Assembly: GCA_025890175.1 (NCBI GenBank)
Contig: JANPYM010000007.1
Coordinates: 2,475,982 to 2,539,981, forward strand
DNA: 64,000 nucleotides
Source of the DNA: Ciborinia camelliae
Lineage: Eukaryota; Ascomycota; Leotiomycetes; Helotiales; Sclerotiniaceae
Direction: 5' to 3'
The notes under the pieces were generated by a model. It was given only the letters and a program-made list of their open reading frames with translations. It searched no databases and was not told where the DNA came from. A program made the position numbers and the translations under genes. Positions within the stretch are counted from its first letter, which is position 1. The number at the start of each line of letters is the position of its first letter. Positions 13,055 through 24,753 of the stretch are shown here, piece by piece.

Positions 13055-14850
13055 ATGCCCCGAGGAATTCGGAACTCTCATCAGGATCCCGATAAATTTC
13101 CCACCACCCAACTTTTCTTACTTGGTAAGTTTTATTCCACATTCCACATCTGCGCCACGCCCACGATCGTTGCGAACACAATATTAACTTCATTCTAGCC
13201 ATTGTCCGTCTCGCCGAACCTATCGCCCTCACTTCTATATTTCCTTACGCATGGGCACTCGTTAAGAAATTCGAAGTCGGCAGCGAAGATGATGCATCTT
13301 TCTATGCAGGCCTTCTCATCTCGGCCTTTGCGCTGGCGGAATCTATGACGGGCATGTACTGGGGAGGATTATCTGACAGAATAGGACGAAAACCAGTTCT
13401 TCTAGCAGGATGTTGCGGCACAATGTTGAGTATGATTATGGTTGGATTTGCGTCAAACATATGGGTTGCGCTCCTTGGCAGAGCTCTTGGAGGCTTCTTG
13501 AATGGAAACATAGGTGTTATTCAGACTATGGTTGGTGAGATGGTCACCAAAAAAGAGCATGAGCGTAAGTTTAATCCCATCCGGGCAGTTCTATAGTCAT
13601 TTGTACAATGCCATCACATGGGGACATCTGAACTAATTTTCTTCTCTGCAGCTCGAGCATACTCGGTCATGCCATTCGTTTGGAGCATAGGTACCATCAT
13701 CGGTCCGGCCATCGGTGGAACATTTGCAGATCCTACAATGACCTTTCCCAACATTTTCTCACCGGACGGTATTTTCAACACATTCCCATATTTGCTTCCA
13801 AATTTGATGTGTGCTGGTTTACTGTTTATCAGTATCTTAGCGGGATACTTCCTTCTTCAAGAGACACATCCGGACATGCAACCTCGCGTTTCTCTACCGG
13901 ATGATACATACCACTCCGAGGAGACCCCATTGATGGCTACTGCCGATGCCATCAAGACTCCTGCCGTGGACTTGCGCGCTGAAACCTACGGAACTTTTGA
14001 GGGCAGTGATGATAGTGCCTGGCGAAATACACCTGCCAAATCTGCTCCTCCCAAGATTTTCAGCAAAAATGTCGTGGCTCTGATTATTGCATTGGGAATA
14101 TTCACATACCATTCCATGACATATGATCACTTGCTTCCCATTTTCCTTGAAGATACGAAGGGTCCTGGGGATAGCCTATCCGCCATTTACGGAGGATTTA
14201 ATTCATCGGCGATGCCTGGTGGTCTTGGGTTATCTGTTCAGCAAGTCGGCGTAATCATGTCTATAAATGGCGTTATTGCGTTATTTGTTCAAGCGGTGAT
14301 ATTTCCTTGGGCCGCCGAACTTTTCGGTACCTATAGACTCTTTATCTTGGTTACCGTTCTACATCCAGTTGCGTACCTTATGGTACCTTGCCTCATCTAT
14401 CTCCCCTCTTCGTTCCTATACACCGGCCTCTATACCGCCTTATTTGTCCGCAATCTCCTTTCGATCCTCTTGTATCCCGTTCTTCTCATTCTCATTAAAG
14501 AAGCTACCCCTTCACCAAATGTTCTTGGCAAAGTCAACGGACTCGCCGCTTCAGCAGGGGCAGCTTGCAGAACAGTAGCTCCACCAGTCTCGGGATACTT
14601 GTATGCTTTCGGTAGCAAGAAAAATTTCACGGCCATGGCTTGGATTGGAAGCGCACTTGTGGCGGCTGTAGGCGCGGTTCAATGTTTCACGGTCAAGCGG
14701 ACGAGAACAGATGATGATGGTGAGGGAGAAGAACGACTTATTGGGGTTGATAGACGAGATAGTAAAAGCAAAATGGTCTCCCCAATTGTGGAAATTGAGG
14801 TTGATGATCCCACCTCAGAAACTGGTTTAGATCCAGAACGAGAGGAGTGA
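13055..14850 (+). CDS. MFS transporter, ZIF1/YCR023C-like (three exons)
   Basis: Exons 13055-13124, 13199-13564 and 13652-14850 give 544 residues; both introns have GTAAGT donors and CTAG/GCAG acceptors. Motif A reads GGLSDRIGRKPVLLAG (between segments 2 and 3), followed by RALGGFLNGNIGVIQTM and the conserved ARAYSVMPFVWSIGTIIGPAIGG (written here in two parts: RAYSVMPFVWS, then IGTIIGPAIGG). A long central loop (~80 residues, 'DMQPRVSLPDD..') separates the two six-helix halves, and the tail is acidic and cytosolic. This pattern fits the fungal/plant group including yeast YCR023C and plant ZIF1, which has been linked to metal-chelate or xenobiotic export. The substrate is inferred only at family level. 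It is not close to the DHA1 pump at 5720, so this is not a tandem duplication. Confidence 0.88.
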
Positions 14851-17708
14851 GAAAAAGGAAAATGAAAAGGAAAAGGAAAACAAAGGTACGAAAATAACGA
14901 ACGAACGAAGAAACAAACGAAAAAATGAATGCATTCACGAGCGGCGTTTTCATTTCAGGGCTGGCATCCATTGGAGGAAAATTGGAGTTTCAATGGGAGC
15001 GGGATGGGGATGGAGTTTGTAAATGATAGCGTTTAGCGGGCACTGGCATGGAGTTTCGGGTAGCACGACTGCAAATATAAAAGACTAAAGTACGCCAGTT
15101 AGTTTATATTGAATTCTTCGGGGGGTGGGGAAGAAATGTATTTATGGCAGACAGACAGACAGACAGAGAAACAGAGAGAGAGAGAAATGATTGGATTGGT
15201 TGGATAAGAGAAAAAAGTAATAATGAATAGATTTATGAGATTTATGAGATTATAAATAATGAAATAATAATAAATTTAATTAATGTCCTGTCTTGTCTTT
15301 TGGATTGGAATTCTTCTGGTCTGGTGGTGTCTTTTTTTCTTTTTCTTTGTCTTGGTTGTTTGTCGAGTGCTGTTGAGATTAGATTAGATTTCATGGAAGG
15401 AGGGTGGGGGACGGGGAAAGGGGGGAGAAGGGGTGCGGGGTTGAATTAATAAGTGCGGGGGCGTTGGAACTGGAAGTCGAATTTGGAGGAGGTGGAGGTG
15501 ATATGTATATATGTATATATGATAGGTAAGTGATTATTAACTTGGGAGGTTGGGTTGGATATAGAGTACGTGTAGTTGGTACTTGTAGGTTAGTTGGATG
15601 GATGTGTATGTGTGTGTATGTGAGGATGTCCTATGTCCTAGGTTGAAATAAAGATCCCCACTCAAGCTACAAATGGGTAGATAGGTGAATAGACAGATAG
15701 ATAGTCTAAAGTCTAATGTACCAGATCTAGATGACGGGAGGTATGGTATGGTATGGTATGGTATGCATATAATATGCTGGGTGGAGCGTTACGTCATCCG
15801 GTTAGGATTTACGTGATTAATAGCTGGAGGTATGTATGTGTATCTTCCGAGCTGTGTGTGGGATGGGGGTTGTGATAGGGGTAGGAACTTGGAAGGAGCA
15901 AGCGAGGGTGGAGAACGGGGGATTAGGGGAGACGAGGGAATTATTCAATTCAATAGTGTCGCTTTTAAGCTTGAAACTTGAATACCAGCTACCCTGTGAT
16001 ACTCCAACGATAGTACTTATAGGTGATTAGCAAGGTCGACGTGTGGGGTGACGTGTATTCTTGATCGAGGAATACTCTGAATGGAAATGGATCAGTCGAT
16101 ATTAAAAAAGAAGCCCCCAATTCACTTGCTTCAGCAGATCCCTAGAACAAGGCTGGCTATAAGGGAAGATAAAGGTTCTTATTTTACTTTAATGGGTTCT
16201 ACCATATCATATAATTCCAATAAATCTAAATCTCTAGTAGATGGAAGTCACCAAGGAAAACGAAACTTGTTTTTGTTTTGGCTGTGGCAGATCAGGAGAG
16301 CACTAGGGTCTAGGCTAGGATAACTTCTCGAGAAGTGTAGGGAATGGTTAAGGGATCGTTGATCTTTGGTAATGGTAATATTGTTCCTAATCTGTAGCTA
16401 ACAGCACGCAATTTTACATTCCCCATTCCCGCTCCAAGCGAATGAGCAGTTCTGGTTCAGATCGGGAAGCTATTGCAGTAGTATACACTACACTTGTGAG
16501 GCAAGAGGGTTTTTGAAATGCTGTTTACCATGACCATGGGCTCGAACGAAAACATATCTTGCTAAGTTAGGCCAAGACGGCTGCTGAAATACCAAGTGTG
16601 CTTATGGATCCAGGAATATCAGGCGAAAGTTTGCTGACTTGGGCAAAAGTCAATACCGCCATGCGTCTGAATAAAGGCCAGCAGAGTTTGTTGTTGCATG
16701 CAGATATTGTTATCAGAATAGTCATATCGAGGAAAGTGAAATATGAGGATGAGGATTATGATGCCAAAGGCAAATTGCAAATTACGCTTATATATATATA
16801 TATCTAGGGCAGTTAAGCCCAAATTTAATACCAAGTTTTCCCATCATACCTTTAAACCTTTTCATTTTCATTCTATGGATGAAATTATTGCACACTTGTG
16901 ATCTGTAAGAGAAAATAGACCTTGATACTCACTATGAGATGCTTCTGAAAGGTATACAGTGTGATTTAAACATAAAAGGCAAGATTATATATCTTCGTAT
17001 ATACAGCTGAAATGTTGTATGAAATGCCAAAGGAACCCAAAGAGAACCGATAGAGCTTGTTCATCTGACGAATATGCCGTTGCTGAAATGTACACAGTAC
17101 CTGGGTATTTTCCTTGGCTCATGCTGAGATATTTCTGAATACTGCGCAGTATAATCATCTGTCCAAAAAGAGTAACTGGAGTATCATTCGGGTTGATAGG
17201 CTGCTTAAGCAATATAATAAACACCTCGTCTGAGGACTTGAGCTTCACAAAGCTAGTAATGACACTAGACCATTGGAACTTTCCCCCCAAGGATGCAACT
17301 TACACATAGAACGAATCTCTGTGGGTTGGCGTTGAGATGTATAGGACGTGTTGCAGCTCAAGGCTATCCGGAGAGAATGCCGAACCATAGGCAATGGGAA
17401 CATACTCGATGTATGGGGCAACTTCCACATTTTCAGATGAAATGACTACTCGTAAGAAATGCCATATCAATATCAATATACCCATTTATAACTTCTCTTT
17501 CTGGGAATCCTTATTCGTTCTGCCTTTGGCTACGTCTGTCTTTCTCAACCACACCTCAGTGTCTGCTACCCCTCTAACTCTTGTGAACCAGAGCTCTCTC
17601 CTCGGTCTTCGTCTAGATATCCTCTAGCTCCAGTCTTTCCCTTCACTGTTGCTTCGTCTTCTTTGCCTTTCTTTTCGTCTGCCAATTTTCCACCCTTTCC
17701 TATGAATT
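14851..17708. other. intergenic region rich in simple repeats
   Basis: Begins with the 3' flank of the transporter, then a (CAGA)n tract near 15150, a TATGG pentamer repeat near 15738-15765 and AT-rich DNA. Minus-strand frames at 16985-17290 and 17300-17485 are separated by a possible splice (GTAAGTTG near 17298) and have a protein-like composition, but I recognise neither and cannot find a start or end for a gene. Confidence 0.5.
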
Positions 17709-17985
17709 TCACTTTTCTTTTTCAACAATCGTAAATCTAGGCATCTTCGCCTTGTCCTGCTCAGTAGGTTCAAAACCAAGTTTCTTTTCCGCTGTATCAG
17801 ATATATAGAGACCGATTGTACCCCAAGCAAGGAAGCTTGCACCTATCATTGCACGGGTACGAGGTGGGAGTGCGCGGAAGGATCTATTTTCAGGGAAGAG
17901 TGTCAGTTAAGTCGAAGTTGGACTGTGAGTTGAAGATTAGAGAGCTTCAAGAGGAATGAAAAATGACATACGACAATAGTGACAT
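17709..17985 (-). CDS. 62-residue single-membrane-segment protein (two exons)
   Basis: Exon 1 is 17972-17985, only 14 nt (Met-Ser-Leu-Leu plus two bases). Intron 17884-17971 has a perfect GTATGT donor, an AACTGAC branch and an AATAG acceptor. Exon 2 is 17709-17883. The product is 62 residues: a basic N-terminal FRALPPRTRAMIG, a hydrophobic segment ASFLAWGTIGLYISD (about 20-34), then a charged tail with a TAEKKLGFEPTEQD motif. The PPRTR-helix-EKKLGFEPTE layout looks like a small conserved fungal protein, probably of a mitochondrial membrane, but I cannot name it. It is too short and too split for ordinary ORF detection. Splicing in phase and the protein-like composition are my reasons for calling it real. 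Confidence 0.72.
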
Positions 17986-18488
17986 TTTCAATGAGAATAT
18001 TTACCACGGTGGTTGTTTGGAGGTTGCGATTGTTGATATGGAATTTTGAAATCAATGTTTCGGGACATTTCGGATATAGTGTTAAATCCGATGACTTGAT
18101 GACGAAGGCGGGTATTTGTGTAGGAATACATAAGGGCACTGCACCCCGCAAAGATTGAGATAGGTACTCGAGTATATACTCGTAGTTTTGTAAGATTACA
18201 CTGTATGTATATTTTGGCTATATTTTGGTTATACTTTTGTTATACTTGTGTCTGCTCAAAGCTATATATCGATTAATATTACTATTGCTATTCCTATTGC
18301 TATTCGTATTGCTATTGCTATTGGTACCCGGTATTGTTACAGTCCCAGGTCTTGTCGCGGGACTAAGTATAAAAAGCCTCAGCTAATATGGATCAGATTT
18401 ATGTTAACGGGGATAGAACAATTCAATTTCTCTCAAAAGGCCTCTCTCTATCAAAGCTTCATATCAAGCTTCCCATAACGCTGTCGCA
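17986..18488. other. divergent promoter region
   Basis: About 500 bp between the small minus-strand gene and the plus-strand F-box-like gene. It contains a run of TATTGCTATT-type repeats (18285-18325). No gene is seen. Confidence 0.55.
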
Positions 18489-19733
18489 ATGGCGGATATC
18501 TCCCTCCCTTTGCCTCCCCGCCCAGGCTTCTCCTCATTACCCACCGAGCTCAAGCGTATCATAATCCTTCATATGGACCTACCCACCATCAAATCCACCC
18601 GTTTAACTTGCAAATTACTCTGCTCCCTCAGTACACCTCACCTAATACCCCCTCACTTCCACTTCTTCGCCCATCGTCCCGATGTTAACCGTCTCCTCGA
18701 TATATGTCGCAACACAGTCTTCTCCCCCTACATTCAATCTCTCGAACTTAACCTTGGCGAAATCAGTGAATGCGACACGATGCGCAATATGTATTTATTA
18801 GAACATACGCCCGACCCGGCAACTCGTATTACCGCGGCTGAAGAAGCTTGGATTCGATATATCCATCTCAAACATTCGAGAGAGCAATACACCTCATGGA
18901 TGTGCAATCCGGATGTATTGTCTGAAGCCTTCCGTTCTCTACCCAATTTATCTGCACTTTCCGTGTCAATGACAAATTTTCCTCTACCTAATGACCCGGA
19001 GCTGGCTCTAATGGAATCAATTTGGAAGATTCCTTCTACGAGACTTCTCCGCAGAGAATTAACTACAGAACGTTTTACTATTATTCTATTATCATTACTC
19101 CCCAGCGTTGAGGATTTGAAATTCAGAAACCTGTCTCATGATGCCTTACCATTCGAATTTTTCGCTCAGAAACAAATTCCTTTCGAATCTATGACACCCA
19201 TTTTTCACAATCTCACACGTCTACGTTTAGTTATAGATGTAGTAATAGGCAATAGCTCACATTACCAGCAAGCATTTGCGAATCTTGCTATATGTTTAGA
19301 GGCTGCTGCGAATTTGCAGGATTTGAATCTATGTTTTCAGTCTACGTTCAATCGGAAAATCGATATTACACCATTCCTTAACAATCTCCTATCAAATTCT
19401 CATGAATCAAAACCTACCTTTCCCCATCTTCAGAGCCTCCATATGGAAGGTGTAGCAAGTGCATTCTCTCCTCTGGAGAATTTTCTCACATCTTTGGCAC
19501 CTACGCTCCAAACATTGGAGCTTGGAGGAGAAGGGCGTCATAGGCCGAATCAACTTGCCAATGGAGGGGTACATTTACTGGATGGGAAGTTTGTAAAATT
19601 GTTTGAAAAGGTGGAGAAGGCGATGGGGAACTCATTGAAGAGATTTGTCATCAAGGGTGATTTGGTGGAGGTCCAGGCCGGAGGGTCTTGGTTTCTAAAT
19701 AGGGAAGTTGGATGGCATGGGGTTATGGATTGA
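18489..19733 (+). CDS. F-box-like domain protein
   Basis: Single exon of 414 residues. Residues about 14-50 (FSSLPTELKRIIILHMDLPT, then a leucine/cysteine-rich RLTCKLLCSLSTPHL) match the start of an F-box: an LP.E....I pattern followed by a helix that would bind Skp1. The rest is leucine-rich with repeated short L..L..L blocks, consistent with degenerate leucine-rich repeats, as in many fungal F-box proteins that act as substrate adaptors of SCF ubiquitin ligases. The ATG follows a pyrimidine/A-rich leader (CGCAATGG). The substrate is unknown. A fragment downstream (about 19823-20060) also looks partly coding but is not joined to this gene. Confidence 0.72.
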   Translation: MADISLPLPPRPGFSSLPTELKRIIILHMDLPTIKSTRLTCKLLCSLSTPHLIPPHFHFFAHRPDVNRLLDICRNTVFSPYIQSLELNLGEISECDTMRNMYLLEHTPDPATRITAAEEAWIRYIHLKHSREQYTSWMCNPDVLSEAFRSLPNLSALSVSMTNFPLPNDPELALMESIWKIPSTRLLRRELTTERFTIILLSLLPSVEDLKFRNLSHDALPFEFFAQKQIPFESMTPIFHNLTRLRLVIDVVIGNSSHYQQAFANLAICLEAAANLQDLNLCFQSTFNRKIDITPFLNNLLSNSHESKPTFPHLQSLHMEGVASAFSPLENFLTSLAPTLQTLELGGEGRHRPNQLANGGVHLLDGKFVKLFEKVEKAMGNSLKRFVIKGDLVEVQAGGSWFLNREVGWHGVMD

Positions 19734-20839
19734 GATAAAATTGGATAAGATACTCCGACGAACGATCAACCCTTGGAACCATTCTATAATCCTGGATTTA
19801 TCGCGATCGGCGGCCACTCAATATGTTTCACCCCTACATACTTTGGCAGCATTCTCTTCAAATCCCAAAGAGGCGAGATTTCACAATACCTCATGCACTA
19901 TTAACGCCAGCACCTCCTTTCCAGGCCATCTTTGTGGACTTAGGTCATACTTTCCTATACATTCACTTCAATCCAGATGAGAATCCAAAAGCTTCGATAG
20001 CAATAGTCAACCGAGGGACCCCATCAATTTCTGTGGTCGAACATACCCTTGTAGACATGCAGTCTGTAAACAGATACTCTTCACCATGTTTGCCACTGAT
20101 ACTCAAGAATAGGAGTAGGAGGAGGAGGAAAGTGAGGGGATTGGCGGAGGAAAATAAGCACCGGATATTGTTGTTGGCGTTGTTATCATCGATTTAGGCT
20201 CTAGACCACAGTCCTCATGACTCTGATAAATTTGGATACAGACATAGATCTGAAAGTAGAGCGTTATTAGAAATGAACTTATTAGCTTTGCCAAAAGAAA
20301 TGTAGTAAAGGAGAGAAAAGGAGACGAGAAAGATAACTCACCTCACCAGCTATTTTCTTAACTAAATTTTGATGGGAATCTTAATACGTTTGAAGAATTT
20401 GAGAAACTGATCCGATTGGAAGTTCTCAGAAGTGTGTTTTTGCAGTTCCGGGTGGAATGGTACAACATTTAGATGGAAGATTACTTGCTATGATGATACA
20501 TACCACAATAAGGAAACTAAAGATTGGATTAGCATCATTGACTCGAGGAGAATATTCAATGCTGTACTAGCAGTCCTAGAAACCAGCTGGGAGATCTATA
20601 GGAGTGTAGCTCGAGATTGAGTTCTAAGAAATTGCTACTGTTTTAGCTGGCCAGTTATTCTATGGGCAGACAGGATACTATGAGCTTTAAAAATGGTAGA
20701 TGGGTGACTCGAGGCCTAAAGTGATCATGAGGGAAGGGAAGAAGAGAAAAAATTGTTTGGGATGTACTTGCGTATTTGAAATGTATTCGATGAGCTTTAT
20801 AAACCTTAAGACTGTCTGCAGGCGATATGCTTAAACTAC
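19734..20839. other. intergenic region with one coding-like fragment
   Basis: An open frame at 19823-20197 on the plus strand contains a segment near 19920-20030 reading IFVDLGHTFLYIHFNPDEN that looks like real protein, but the flanks are low-quality and no homologue comes to mind. Otherwise AT-rich and non-coding. Confidence 0.45.
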
Positions 20840-21821
20840 CTAGGTAATAGATATCCTCCACTCCTCTGAGGATTCATATTCATCCCCAGCAATCCTCCTA
20901 ACCAATCTCTCCCCACTAGCTTCCTTCCTCCTCAACGCATCAAGTGCTTTCTGAGCTCTTTCCAATAACGTCTTTCCCTCGACAATCCTAATCTTATTTG
21001 GTTGTACTAAGCCTTTAGCTAGCAATGTTGCCATGATTGCAGGCTGGAGTTGGCTTTGAAGAGAGGGTTCTGTGGAGAGTGTTAATTGGTATATTTAGTC
21101 TTCATCGTGGTTAATCCATAGAGCGATGAATCGAATGAAGGATATCCAGTCTGGTATTACATATGGATAATGGGTGGGGATAGTTAGGATTCACATGAGA
21201 TAAAAATGCGTCCTCACACCCAGGATCTCTACACCTTCAGCCCATGATACCAAGGCAGCGACATCCATTGAATATCTGTATAATTTCAAGTTAGTCAACC
21301 ATCCAATCCCTAGTCTCTCTCACATCCTAAACAACCAAAACCAAAACCAACGTACTCAGGTGCCACGTCCACCCCAGCATCCCTCACAATAACCGGCAAC
21401 AAAACCGCCACTTTCGCCCCTCTCTGTGCAATTTTAGCCAGAGGTACCAAACTTCCCTTTTGAAACCCTATGAAATCAAGAATAAAAAGGATTGAAAGTC
21501 CCTGATATTCTCTATTAGTTGATGTAGCAAATTGAAGAATCGAATCAACCGTATCATCCCTGCGACAATCAAAAGTACGACTGGCACCAAATTCGCGGAG
21601 AAGTGAGTGATGGGTTTGGGAGGCCGTGGTGATGATATTGGTGTAGCCATAGTATTTAAGGATTTGGATGACGTATTGACCGCTGGATTGGAGGGATGCG
21701 TAACCAGCAGCCCCCCATCATTCTGATGTAAATCAAGCGGAGTAGAAGCCGTCCACTCAACTTTCACCGAAGATGCAAAGGGAAATGGAAATGGAAATGT
21801 AGTAATAGTATAAATTTGCAA
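20840..21821 (-). pseudogene. zinc-type alcohol dehydrogenase / enoyl reductase (MDR family) pseudogene
   Basis: The sequence carries clear parts of one fungal MDR protein in order. An N-terminal piece (EWTASTPLDLHQNDGGLLV, 21690-21776) is joined directly, in another frame, to the Rossmann part (SSGQYVIQILKYYGYTN), then LVPLAKIAQRGAKVAVLLP. An intact-looking intron follows (21276-21355, GTACGT..ACAG), then YSMDVAALVSWAEGVEILG, and the C-terminus MATLLAKGLVQPNKI to the stop at 20840. About 100 residues of the catalytic-domain middle are missing at the junction near 21690-21700, and the frame is lost there. The first ~30 residues expected in the family are also replaced by a TTTCCA repeat-derived stretch. 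A last intron near 21060-21190 cannot be placed cleanly. The intact family reduces enones or alcohols using NAD(P)H. The join could also be an assembly error. Confidence 0.75.
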
Positions 21822-22245
21822 CTAGAAGAAGCATGAGATTTCTCTACCCTTTCTCATTCTTAGTAGGTATTTCTATCCGACCACCACGCCAACCTCAATT
21901 TTCATAGCCAATGCCAGCTTGACAAAGACAAGGACAAAGAATTGTATGCAGAATTCAAATTATTAATATTAAAACCTTCACCAGTATCCGCTCCTAGCCA
22001 ATAATATAAGACCGCACGCATCATCGATAATTGATTTGGCTTAAATCAAATCAAGTCAACAACACCAACGAGTAAAGTAGAACTAAGGCAGGCAAAAAAA
22101 GGACCGTGTACCATTCCTATACATAGAACTCTCAACCGCTCAAGGACCTCCCTCCGTGTCTCATTCGCGTTCCTCCGCTCTATGTACGTATGACCTTGAC
22201 TATCTACCCTCGATCTCTCTCTGCCTATTCTGCCGCCATCAAAAT
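21822..22245. other. intergenic region
   Basis: About 420 bp between the dead dehydrogenase and the 3' end of the GDI gene. No coding signal is seen. Confidence 0.55.
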
Positions 22246-24091
22246 TTACTGCTCCCCACCAACCAAATTAGTACCCTCTCTCAAACCCTCAACCACCAAA
22301 TCATGTCCCTCAGCCCGACGGTAGATATCTCTAACATCATCTGTGGTAGTCTCGAAATGGGATGTAGCATCGTATGATTTAGAGATGAAGATATGGTCTT
22401 TCTCGCCGCTCTCGAGGGGTTCGTAGAGAGGAATTGGTGGACCCTGTATTGTGGGTTTACGTTAGTATTGGGGAAATTTTACTTACATTAGGGAAGATGG
22501 TAGAAGAGGAAATGCTTACCATGAATTTCTCTTCAATCTTTCCGAGGCGCTCAAGACCAGGTGCAAGTTCCAAATGGTGGTTTGAGTCGGTCTCAGCAAT
22601 GGTGGAGACGATGGCAATGTAGTAGCCCTTTGGACAAACACTGTGGACGTTGGAAACGACAGCAATGTAGATATCTATAAACATGTCAGTTACAAGTCTC
22701 AAGTATCTCAAATACATAGGAACGTACCGTTCTTGCGGCCAACCTGAGATTGAGGAATGATAAGTTGAGCGGAATCAGCATTATCGGTTCCAGCAAGTGG
22801 GTGGTTCAAGATGCAAATAGCCTTCAAGAGTTGACCGACCACGCGAACCTTTCCTGGGAAGTATGATGGGTCTGCAATGATCTTCTTTGTCTTTGTCTCG
22901 AAAGTCATGGTGGAGTCATTGCCCTGAGCATCCTTCTCATGCATAGTCGCCTTGATACCGCAGACCTTGTCTCCGTCATATTTGAACTCATCAATGCTTG
23001 CATTAAGCATATAGGTACCACCATAAATAGCAGACAAACGAGCGAAACCTTGAGGAAGTTCACCGAGACCGTATGCTGGGTAGATGTATGGGGACTTTCC
23101 GTAACGAGCGACCGAGTTTCCGTATAGACGAATGCGATCGATGGTTGTTGCAGCTGTGCCGGTCTCGTTGATATAGTCATCGGTTTGGTATAAAGCCATA
23201 GCATGACCAAGGAAGTCCCGAGTACCAGTCTCGAGTCCGAATTTATCGTAAATGTCCTTCATGGTGCATGTGCTCATGTTGAGACCTTTTTCCTGTCAGT
23301 GAAATCCCAGAATAGGAGATATTTCAACCATCTTACCCTTGTGAGTAGCAGGATCCGCAACATCGAATGTGCCAACCCACTCAAGGAAACTCTTCATTCT
23401 TCTCTTCTCGAAGATGCCCATCAGAGATGATCTCAAAGCCTCTCCGGCATCCGATGGAACCTTGGCAACCATAGCCTTTGGACCAGCACCCTGTTGTACA
23501 TAGCTTCCAGCTACGGATCTGAACTCGAGATATCTCGTAACATCAGTTGAAACAAGGATATTTGTGAGTTCACCCGAAGACATCAAAAGCTTAGGCACCA
23601 AATCGATGTTCCAATCGTTCGCACGCCCGTACTTCTTCCATGGCTCCTCCCCCTGATTATAGTTTCCATACTTCTTGAAGAGCTATCGTAACTGTCAGAA
23701 TAAAGATTCGCAGATCCTAAAATTGTACTCACGGCTTCGATATTGACGGATGCAGCTTCACTATTGATAAATTAGCTATTGTTGACATTCCTGCGAGCTT
23801 GAAGATACATACCCTCCATAGTGATCATTTCGATCAATATGCAAGACCTTTTGTCCCTTAACACTCAAAACTCTATCCTCAAACTATCAGTACATAATCC
23901 CCATCATCTCCAAATCCACATACCCAGAAAGAACACATTCCGTCAAACCTATATCCAGCGTTAGCCATTTCCCCCAGCAAGAAGCATACATAACACTGCT
24001 CCTATCCATGCCCCTCCAGCTAATGCGGGGTTAAAGCAAGCTTACCAGTGCCCAAAACGACAACATCATATTCGGGGGCGATTTCATCCAT
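22246..24091 (-). CDS. GDI1: Rab GDP-dissociation inhibitor (eight exons)
   Basis: Exons on the minus strand: 24046-24091, 23924-23948, 23813-23872, 23733-23760, 23337-23682, 22728-23285, 22520-22674 and 22246-22443, which join to 471 residues. The product begins MDEIAPEYDVVVLGTG and continues with LTECVLSG, VLSVKGQKVLHIDRNDHYGG, NMSTCTMKDIYDKFGLE and ARLSAIYGGTYMLN, all diagnostic of GDI. GDI binds prenylated GDP-Rab GTPases, extracts them from membranes and recycles them through the cytosol; yeast GDI1 is essential. Two exons are only 25 and 28 nt. The intron 5 acceptor reads AAAAAG|GT rather than a YAG; the alternative CAG eight bases upstream would break the frame, so I kept AAG. The following gene (uL29m) is on the same strand but is a separate unit. 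Confidence 0.96.
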
Positions 24092-24753
24092 ATTGAATTA
24101 TAATCTTTGTATTTATTAGGTAGGTGATTTTTTAAAGAAGAAGAGAAGAATATAGAAAGCTTGCTGCTGAGAGAAAATCGCAAATGGTGTTTATGCTGAA
24201 ATTGCACAGTTCTGTAAATGGTCGGTGAGACTTACAACGTCGTTGATTCTTCTGGTTCACTTAATCTCTTGATTGGCCTCGCTAAAGGGGGAATATACCG
24301 CTTTGTTGTTGTTGCTGGTAGAATTGTCTTGGTGTAATTATTCTCAGGGGCAAATTTGTGGAGTTCAAGGTAAATTATCACTATTGGTTTTGGTCTTGTC
24401 AAATTGGTCCAATATCAATATGTGTTCGATACTTGAATTGTCACTTGGATTCTACTGGTATTCACTTTATATTGAACCATCATTTTGATATCTCCCCGTA
24501 AAGTACCAACCAAGTAATGAGAGGATCGGCTCATACCATTCTTCAATTATTCTAGACAAAGATGATCCTTTTCTCAGATTCACATAAATGCATAATGCGG
24601 CCATAGCTGTTTTGCCCCATATGCGTTTCTACTTATACAGATGATGGCTGTAGGCAACCCAAATCGTTTATGCCAATTGGAGACATCCATCCTTCCCCAA
24701 GACTCATTATTTTCGACCTAGGGTATGATTTTCTATCATACATCCCCCATGAC
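24092..24753. other. GDI upstream region
   Basis: About 660 bp between the GDI start and the 3' end of the ribosomal protein gene. It may include a 5'-UTR intron of GDI (GTAAGT near 24234, CAG near 24165), which I cannot prove. No other gene is seen. Confidence 0.5.

Noticed and set aside
13055..14850. Tandem-duplication origin of the two MFS genes at 5.7 and 13.1 kb
   Set aside because: Their signature motifs belong to different MFS families and intron positions do not match.
19823..20197. 124-residue frame after the F-box-like gene
   Set aside because: Part of it looks protein-like, but no family, no good start context and an Arg-rich simple-sequence tail; kept only as a note.
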